Assembly: GCA_950022655.1 (NCBI GenBank)
Contig: OX465584.1
Location: 29,981,469 to 30,045,468 of the forward strand
Direction: 5' to 3'
Origin: Alentia gelatinosa
Taxonomy: Eukaryota; Annelida; Polychaeta; Phyllodocida; Polynoidae
Length of the DNA stretch: 64,000 nt
Within the stretch, counting starts at the first letter, position 1. Each line of letters starts with the position of its first letter. Position numbers and translations under genes: made by a program. The notes beneath the pieces were generated by a model, which was not told the DNA's origin, did not search any database, and saw only the letters and a program-made list of their open reading frames with translations. This document shows, in pieces, positions 54,805 through 64,000 of the stretch.

Positions 54805-57800
54805 TATGCATATAATTTGTCATACTTATAAGTGACAGTTTGCTGTGGACTTAAGTTATTATCTAATGTGAAAGTGAGTTGAGCACGACTGTAGTGCACC
54901 AATCAAACAACATATCAACGGATTGCTTCTCAGGACATTAAAGTCACATGATCAGATTTCATTGTTCATCCTTATAACCTTGGGCCACAGTGATGTGAGG
55001 TCACCGTGTCACTGTGGTCAAGCCACTCAAGTAATCTTACCCTCTACGAAAGTTCTAAGATCTTCGAGGTGATACAATAATAGAAGTAAGAAGTTTAGCT
55101 ACTCCCAGGTCTAATTAACACTAATTAAGACCCATACAACGGTGCATGATAAAAGGATCAAAATCATGTCGGAAGGTCAGTTGATCTCCTCTCTGCAATT
55201 AGGCCCAATGAAATATGGGGGTCTACGATTTGGTCCCGATGAAAAACCGGTATTGTAGGGTCTCTACATTTGTGAGATATATGTGAGATACTGACCAGAA
55301 AATAATGACATTTTTGAATTAGATAGAAGATACATAGGCCTATGTGCACTGCAAATTTGGTGATTTTTGATTAGGTCTAAAAAAAATGTAATCTATACTT
55401 TCTTACTTTTACTTTGAAATGAGGTTTTAGTGTCTTAAGATATAATGTTGTTCCGTGTATATTGGTAAAAATCACCCACAACCCTGAAATATTCCCTAAG
55501 TTATAGTGCGTTATATGATCAAAAATAAAAATGCTCCTCAAGAGCTGCATTCATGTATAGGTTATATCGGGAGGTCATCGGGACCGTGATCACCTATTTT
55601 TTACTGGACAATCCATTACGGTGCTTGGCTAAGTGGCTTGTCTAGATATTTGTCTACGATATGGACCTTCTCGATTAGTCTCCGATTATAACTTTTTGTA
55701 TCGGAGCCATATCGGGAGGTCTAAATTTCCATCATAGTAGTCGGACGCCTTACTATGCATCAGATACAATCGCCGACATCGGATGCAGGCCATCTTTTCA
55801 ATGCCTCAATTGGCTTGATGGAATACTCGCTTTAACCACCTTTATTATCCATCGTATACAAAGCCCCCATTGAAAATGTATGGAGACTCAGTAAACCACG
55901 ACCCATTGTATAAAACCTGTCAGATACCATAACTGTGGTATACGGATTCAAACTTGTGGTATACGGCCTAAAATCATGGTATACGGGGAAAATAGTCCCT
56001 TTTGCTCTAGTGCAAAGAAATAGTCCCTATTGTTATACCCTTTAATATGGCAATTACAAGGTTTAATTCATTCGAAAAGATGGATAATAAATGCAACAAA
56101 CGATGATTTTGTGGACAGGCAGCTCTGTAAACCACTCAAGGTTCACCTGTATATCATGCATAATGACAAAATTATTATACTATTATATTATTTGATACTA
56201 AATACTCGCAGCATTATTATCAATTACAAGGATGATCTCATATGTACCACTTAATCCTACGTTATCAGATCTAGAGTTCCCGCCATTTACAGATGACGTC
56301 AAATTACCACTCACCAGGAACTAGTGGCAGCGCGTGAGGGTCGCTTAGATCAATGATAATAACTCCACGCGGTGAAGGTAGGTGGTCACATTAGAACTTT
56401 TGCCTCTCGTGACCCCTCTGTGTAGATAGGTATAAAAAGGATAGCTATTTATATAACACACATAAGTAAACATCCCGTAACACGGCATGATATTTCCTGG
56501 ATGAACCGGTCGCTGTTTGGCTGTTGTGATACATTATGGGTCTTCATTGTTACATGGGTATTCTCATGTAATATATATTTATCTATTTACTGCCTTATAA
56601 AAGATACTATATTTGTTAGACATAATTCATGATGAAAGTGGTACAATAGAATTTAGGACACGTAGGTCCAACGACTTAAAATACCATTATAAGATGTAAG
56701 AATAAAATATGCAATAGGTGAGTTAAAATACGTATGAAATATGGGTGTGACACTGGTCATTATAAAAGAAAGGATGTGGGTGGGTGGGCAAAGAAACGTC
56801 CGTACCCTGTGAAGACTGAAGGTAGTGTGGGGTCACGTGAGGAGTGACATATGGTGAGGTAGTCCCGAATACATTAGCATCATATATTTTAAACATAGAA
56901 CAGTCCAGTGGCAAAATTAATTATGATATACAATTTGGGCGTTGATGGCAGATCCCGACAGTGTTTTCCAGATTCCAGTCAAGTAAATTGAAACTATTTT
57001 TGGCCAAGGGAGAAGGCTGCTATAAAACGACAAATAAACGGTATTGATTAAATATAAGAACATTGAACAGATTAGAAATTGTATATTACCTAATCAAGAT
57101 GGATGTACGAACAACTTGCATGTGTATAAATGTATAATACAGAGCATGATATGAGAATGATAAATCATGTAAGTTTGCTCACTATGTTATTTTCCTGTAC
57201 CATTCGTCTTTATGTACAATTGGATATATTTGTATATAGGATAGGACTATAAGAACCACTTAAAAATCCACTCATCAGTTGAACCAGCTTGAAACAAAGC
57301 TAAAAGGTAACATTATTTTTATGGTAAAACAAAGCGAGGAATAAGACATCTTTTTTGTGCTAATAAAGAGAGCCAAGCTCATTTCCCAAGAAAATATGTG
57401 AGTTGTAGCTACATCATTAACATTATTACTGTATTGTCGATCAAAGAATGTATTTCTACCCATCCTGCAGTTGTTAAAAGGTAAACAGACGTATTTAGAA
57501 TTTTATTTTGTGGGTAATCCTATCATTTTTTACAATACGAAATTCACACAAACGCAGAATTGTTAAAAGATTTCACGAGTAGGTAATAACTCCAGGCGTA
57601 AATTTACTTCATCAGGATATGTGTTTTGGAGTATGATGTATGTAAACAGGACGCGGCGCTAGGATCCAAGCCTTATAATGATTCATAAATGGTCGAAAAT
57701 CACGAAATAGCAGCAACTACCCAAAAAATCAAATCTGAGAGGATCATTAATTCCTTTTGAAAATATCAGCTTCATATATTAGAGGACTCATGTGCAAAGT

Positions 57801-57858
57801 TGGGAACGCTAACTAGCATAATTAGCTATAGCACAGGGCTAATATGAAAATAAAAACG
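54805..57858. other. Gene-poor stretch
   Basis: Apart from the dispersed repeat at 55841-56144, nothing was recognised. Open frames are short and lack domains. Confidence 0.5.
55841..56144. repeat. Unclassified interspersed repeat, copy 2 (partner at 1655)
   Basis: Same orientation and landmark order as the copy in the GPCR intron. Here the word TGGTATACGG appears three times at about 23 bp spacing, whereas copy 1 has it once. Confidence 0.7.
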
Positions 57859-58632
57859 TCACGTTACGACCCCCCCCCCCCTACCCCCACCCCCAAACTG
57901 GCTCATATTTATAGGCTGTGTCCACACACCCACCAGGGTATGGGCTGACACTGGGGAAATTGATTTGATCCATAGAAAATGTATTTCTATCATTATTTTG
58001 CTCTCCCTGGCCTTATACCCGCTGGGGGGTCGTAACGTGACGGGGGTCGGAACGTGACGCGGGTCGTAACGTGACGCGGGTCGTAACATGATGCAAAAAT
58101 ATTTAGAGCCTCATAACTTTTTTTCTAATAAAGATAACGATTAAATTTTTTTGCCATTCTATAGGTATATATGTACCCAACACAGGAAAATAATTTCTAC
58201 CTTTTCCCCGACCCTACGTGACCCACTGCGGGTCATAACGTGATGGGGTCGTAACGTGACGGGGTCGTAACGTGACGGGGTCGTAACGTGACGAAAAAAA
58301 TGCGTTGGGGCTGATAACTTTTTTTCTAATAAAGATAGAGACTTCATTTTTTCGCCAATGTGTAGGTATATATCCACCCGTTGATATCACAAAAGAACTT
58401 TTACTAATATCATAGGGAACTGGAACTATTAATAGTTTAGTGGGTGTCGTAACGTGACGGACGAAACTACACCAAAATAGCACAAATTCAGTTCAGTATG
58501 AAGGAAGCTATATCATTTTATGGTGGGAAGATGCATATAAGTGAGTCATTAAAAACAGTGAGACTCATTTCATTCTGCCACTTTTTTATTTTATTTAATT
58601 CACGATTTTATGCTGGTGTCGTGACGTGATGC
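57859..58632. repeat. GTCGTAACGTGACGGG minisatellite field with an internal ~200 bp duplication
   Basis: Copies of a 15-16 base unit occur as clusters at about 58027-58093 and 58208-58293, with single copies at 58446-58460 and 58616-58632 and one inverted copy at 57859-57872. After each cluster comes the same segment ATAACTTTTTTTCTAATAAAG (about 58112 and 58314), so a 200 bp module was also duplicated. The inverted copy at the left edge suggests the original may have been an inverted-repeat transposon. Confidence 0.7.
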
Positions 58633-61600
58633 CCTCACTTTTTTTGCGATATTTTAATAAATATTGGAGTTAGGTGTGGTTTTAAGGTTCTGGACTGTGC
58701 CATACAATTCCCTAGACGTGTGAAAACTATTGAAACTAATTTCCAAGAAGGATTTTTTTAAATATTCAAAATATAGCCCAGTTGCTGCCATTTCGTGATT
58801 TCCGACCAATTATTGTTGCTATTTCAGACGATAGAAAGCATACTACAATCATAACATTGTATTACCAATCCATATTCGCGCAGTGAACACCCTCCTTATA
58901 AACATCCGTCTAAATGTGTCAAGTCACCACTGCCTACTCCACCCACACCGCAATAATGGGGATCGCCGTGAGCAGGGCAGGCATGTTTAGAGCAGCAACT
59001 ATGAATAGCAATGAAAGGATTATGATCGAGGAAGTTTTAAGATAACCTCTAACCCTCTCTAATTTATCGGTAGTAGAGAGGTTCCGCTCATGTGTACAAG
59101 TCTTTCTGCCGTTAACTAAAGCTTGGTGTTGTGAAATCAAATAATTTTTCATGATATAGAAATCCTGGTACACATAGATCTAAATTCGAAGAGGACTACA
59201 AGAGTGTATGGTATACAGCATACCTTGATATGTCTAAATGTGAGTAGCACGCACTGCACTAAACTAACCACTTTACATATGTATACGCCCGGCGTATATA
59301 GTTATGCTTTTAGGTATACAAAATTAACCTATTTTCTGTTGTGTATATATGCCTTATCTATTGGCGTATATATATACGTGTCCATGTTGCGGTCATATAT
59401 ATATACGTCGTATATATGCCTGATTCCATTTGCCATTAGTCATTACGTCCTTGGTATATGGAAAGTCCAATGTTATATCATTAATTTTGAAATAAAATCT
59501 TTCTGAACCCTAATAAGTATCATTTCATTAATTACATATAATAAACCCAGCATTCTCTTCCCTTTTTTACCATTTTTTATTATTACACCACTCTTCTGTA
59601 AGGTTCTTGATGTAATCCTTTATAATGCTTTGAGAGGTGGTCTCAGTGGTATAAGTTAAGGCCCACCACATGACTCCAACCCTTGCCTAACCCCCGCCTA
59701 ACCCCCGCCTAACCCCCGTCTATAGTCAATATTCAGCCAATACATGCACTTCCGCGATGGCGTATATATGAATAACATGGTTGTCTTCACACAGTGACGA
59801 TCGGTTCAAAATATTAATATCATTGTGGCAGGTCTCTGCCGTGCTACTGTCGGTGCTTGCTTGTCTCATGTCTCATATCCACAAGTTTATAATATTACCA
59901 TAACTATTGCCATTAACACATCCATACCTCCTAGTGTGTAACGCTCATGAAAGAAAATGGCTACCATAGAAAAAATCAGAATAATCCCAGTGCCTTTTCA
60001 GTACTGGATATGAGAGAAACACTTTTCTCGTAGATCAGGACAGTAGGACAATAGATTTAGGACCTCCAGGTCATGAATCATATAAAAATATAGACTTCTT
60101 GCCGTAGCTATCTGAAAGATTTGACGTGGATTTGGTGTTATCCCTACCCTCAAATACTATCTGTGATGTTTGATATTGAAAAGCCTTTGCCTCAGTCCTT
60201 ATAAACTAATCCGAGATGTAACATACATGGGATAAAATTACCTTGAATTAATAAAACAAAAAATATTTATTTTCACTCGATCGAGCAATAATTCAGACAA
60301 AATTATAAATATATATTTTGTAATTATGATGTACGAATATATCAAACAGGTCAACTCCAATCCCATCCCCCAATATCTATGTCAGAACAGCATGAATCGT
60401 TAAGTGACATGGTCTGTTTCTTTCGTATATTTCAGAAAAAAATACACTATAATTGATAAATGATACTAGGTGTTAATCCCATATGGGAATACATATTCGT
60501 CGCCGGTATGGATAGCCGGCTCCTGCTGTGACAGATTAATCTAAAACATAGTTGCCAATATAAGAAAGAAAAGAGACGAAGTGAAGTCTTTAGCAAAGTA
60601 AACTCATACTGGGGACATAAATAGGCCCATTAGTCTGCTCCAATTAGGATGGTAAAGGAAGGTGTTTCTAATGGGGAACCTACACTGCCTCAGTTACGTA
60701 TTTCTATGGTGACACGTATATTTACTTCTTAGTGCACCCTTTTGCAACTATTAGAGTAGGTTTCTCTGATGTCCATTATGTGTACCTAAATTGCATCTCT
60801 CTGTTAGCCTGAATACACTCTCGACATAATAGATTGTACACAGAGGAGGTGTATCACCTCATACACCTCTATGTTTTCAGTCATTGACAGCATCGTGTAT
60901 GATGTATATATTATGTGTATTAGATAAACATCTACCGAATTTTGTTTACCCATTCAGCATGCACTGTAATTAGGTGTAACAAGTAAGGCAACTCCGTTAC
61001 CAGTGGACTTAGATCTTTATAGTTATAGAATATGATTGGATAGCTGGTTGAATTTTGCAAATATATTAGGAAAGGCAAAATTGTGATTTGATTGGCAGTA
61101 GGAGGTTAGTAACTAGACAACGATATCATTAACCACACTGCGAGAAAATGAAAATATCACTGAAACTGTTTATACGCGTAAACAATCAAACTGGTACGGT
61201 CGGCCTATGCCACTGACACTGGTCTCTACAGTGTGATAGCTTTAATGGTCCTTATTTTACCCTCGTAGATCTCTCGGCTAAGTATGATTAAGATGCATGT
61301 GGCAGTTTTAGACTCATCGCATTAAAGACATCGCGCATAAAACATGATGTCCTCTGACTGCTCTGCACTGTAGTCGAACCCAGGGACGAGTTTATGTGGA
61401 ACTTCCTCTAGTCGCCACTCTGTAGCGCTTCGGAAAGAGCTAGCTCTAGCTGACATTTTCTCACCGGGTACCCACCACTTAAGGTCATGTCACACAACAT
61501 TTTAAAGTGCAACAGAGGCTGGTTTTCACAAATACAAATAATAATGATAATTTTAAAAGTGGATTGGCAGTGTGCCAGTTGGTCTCAGTGTGTGAGTGAG

Positions 61601-64000
61601 ATGAGAACTGGTCACACTCTGTATGTCCCCCACTCCAGCCAAAACTCACTCTCAGTCTATGGGTATCATGGTGCGCCGTTAATACGCCTATTACATTTTT
61701 TGCATGTGTCGATTTTCTCTATGTCTCATATTTGTCCACCACAGAGTAAATATCGAGTGCATTCATTATACTTTATATAAAAATATTCCAAAGATATAAC
61801 AATACATTGGGGCGCCTAATTTCATCAGGGAGATGCATATTCTGCAGTGAGTTTTACCAAGATGGAGAGGAAAGAGCAATCATATATCTTAGAAGCCAGT
61901 TCACCTCCATCTATCGCTTTAAGTATGTACCTGGGATCCCCTCCAGATGTGAACTAGTTAAAGTGACACCCTCCCTTCCGAGTCAAAGTGCTCGCTACAT
62001 CTGCAGCACTTACAGGGAATATTCCAAGCAAGGTTCTACTACCGCACACTATCCTATTATTTTTGACAGTAAATGACTTACAAGTAAATCATAAAACGCT
62101 ATAATTCAGTATTTTTTCAAAATCCAGAAGTGAATTATCAGCAGAATGGTTACTTAGGATGCCTGGACTATCAAATAAGATTACCTTGGACGGTCCTGTG
62201 GGACAGTTTTCCGAGGAATCAGCCACCTAATTGGGTAGGACCTCAATGGCATCTTACACTATATTGCATGCTTGACAAAGATGAACACTCGACGCAATGG
62301 TTCATGTAATACACTTTCCCCTCAGATTATCAATCTAGCAAGATACAATACTGATCCAACAACACCAACTTTCATCATATTTCACTATAATTATATTTAG
62401 CATAAGACACCGACATTTTTCAATCTTGACATGCTGCCAATTGATACTAGCAATTATTTTATATTCTAAATACTTCCAGCAGTGATAGATTGTGATCAGT
62501 TTACTATGGCGGCCTGTAGGGTTGTAATTGGATATACTTTCAATGACGATGCAATTCCTTTTTAAATTATTATATATACGCAATGTGTATTCGCTACGAA
62601 ATATCATCTACCATCGATATTGTGCGTTTAGTGACAATTCGCACGCCTACAAGGGCATGTTGTTTTCTGTCTCGACATCCTCCAAGTGGAGATCTTCCAC
62701 CATTGGTTGTACAATACACCTAGGAAAACAAGCAATTTGAAAGAGTGACTGTTGTTACTTGGCACATACAATGAATTTCAATAAGCAAGCCAGCATGGAT
62801 GTGAAGCTACCTGCAAAGCTCTTGAACTGCTAGTAATTCCAAACACAAGAACGGATCTGCTATGAGTGGCAACCCGCTAGGCATGGCCATCTTTTATCTG
62901 TTTTGGACAGTAATGTCCATGCGTTTTGTAACACATGGTAACATTCACTGAGGTAATGTAGCTGACCCAGCCAGAAACAGTACAATCCACCACGACGTCA
63001 TCCGGAATATGATCGGGCTGGTGGAACACATGTACACCCTTACATAAAGCTATGTGACATATATCTTGTTATTATCAACGTTCACACAAACTTCTAAACT
63101 GTCATAGGGAAAACAGGATGTTTGACATCCAACGAGGGTGGTTCAAGGTCAGCATAACTTGTAGATGGGTTTGACCTCTTTTCTACCTTTCTTTTTGTTT
63201 CTATACATTAAGTCATGAACACATAGATAGGGTGCAAAATCAAGATCCTCGTCAGTCGATCTTTAGGCCGGTTTATTGGCTGAAGCTATCTGTTACTCGT
63301 ATTCATGAGGTTGTATTTTGTGTCCATACAGATTAGTGTTAAAACGGCTTCCCATACTTGAGCTGTGAGTGTACTCAGACAACAAACCCAGGGCCTGGTC
63401 GAACCGTCCTCTCGACCACAATCAAATGAATTAATTTTCACGCAGGAACCGGGTGATACCCAGGGAACATTCACTATATTATCATATATTTCTAGATACT
63501 TGCTGAGTTTTCTTGTGAATTTATGAGAGTACTAAGTGCTAGTCCTTGTTTTATCCCAATCCCCTTCTCACAGTTGTCGGTGAATGATCACCGCTACAGC
63601 CCCCCCTCTCCTACTCTCAGATACTTCTTGTTCCACCTGTCTGGTTCCTCTACGCTCATCAGGGCACCTGCAGAGTATGCTTAAAAGTCTGATCACTGGC
63701 ATAGATTTCATCTGTATCTGCATGTACCTCGGAATCAAATCCTGTTTAAGGGATTAATCCCGTTTCAGGCAGGCGTCCAGGATAAAAGAAGAGAGATTTG
63801 AGATTAAATCATTCAATATTGTTCAATTTTGCATTTCCTGTTGGATCAGTCGCTGCAGAGTACAGGTAGAACTGAAAGCGGTTAAGATGATGTCTAGTAT
63901 GTAATTACAGTATCGATATTAAAAGCTGATGCAACAAAGGAAAGTTGGTGGATGATGTTTTTCTTTTGTGGTTCGCCTATACGACCATTAGATGATGGAA
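58633..64000. other. Gene-poor stretch to the window end
   Basis: A short CCTAACCCCCG minisatellite (three to four units) lies at 59690-59721, and CGTATATATA-rich sequence at 59280-59425. A small hairpin (AGGTGTA/TACACCT) lies at 60843-60870. The 61807-62076 frame has no recognisable domain. No gene supported. Confidence 0.5.

Overview
The window is nuclear DNA of an animal, most likely a marine invertebrate. It holds a spliced seven-transmembrane receptor gene with GT/AG introns, AT-rich non-coding DNA, microsatellites, and several eukaryotic transposon classes. I see no bacterial operons, CRISPR or rRNA. The mix of Ngaro-type retrotransposons, a Tigger/pogo transposon, foldback hairpins and a tRNA-derived SINE fits a lophotrochozoan or invertebrate deuterostome. 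The sequence alone does not settle the phylum.

Layout. 1-3187: the last three coding exons of a GPCR on the + strand; earlier exons are not visible. 3188-7228: non-coding DNA with a retroposon tail and a small inverted-repeat element. 7229-11773: Ngaro-1, an intact tyrosine-recombinase (YR) retrotransposon (+). 11774-27806: mostly gene-poor DNA with a foldback hairpin, a GA microsatellite, a tRNA-Thr-derived SINE and a perfect 3 x 220 bp satellite. 27807-33117: Ngaro-2 (-), decayed in gag and pol and carrying an extra end-repeat unit. 33118-43288: gene-poor DNA with a second foldback hairpin. 43350-49281: Ngaro-3 (+), inserted in an AT microsatellite and interrupted in its RT gene by an 881 bp Tigger-derived element. 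49282-52123: non-coding DNA with a hammerhead-like motif. 52124-54802: the autonomous Tigger/pogo element, with an intact DDD transposase (-). 54803-64000: non-coding DNA with a second copy of an unclassified repeat and a GTCGTAACGTGACGGG minisatellite field.

How the parts relate. The three Ngaro-type elements are different families but share one plan: A1, gag, RT/RNase H, YR, B1, A2, B2. The split direct repeats let the tyrosine recombinase act on a circular DNA intermediate, with B1/A2 representing the joined ends. Each family links gag, pol and YR in a different way: frame overlap, homopolymer-associated frame change, or an in-frame UGA. The Tigger element at 52 kb and the short copy inside Ngaro-3 share termini, internal iterons and TA target duplications, so the long one could have mobilised the short one.

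The points most worth a second look are: the Ngaro-1 RNase H fold without acidic residues, the Ngaro-3 gag-UGA-pol arrangement, the extra B-A unit in Ngaro-2, two foldback hairpins with a conserved apex and a compensatory base change, and a hammerhead-like RNA motif. All calls were made by eye, without database searches.
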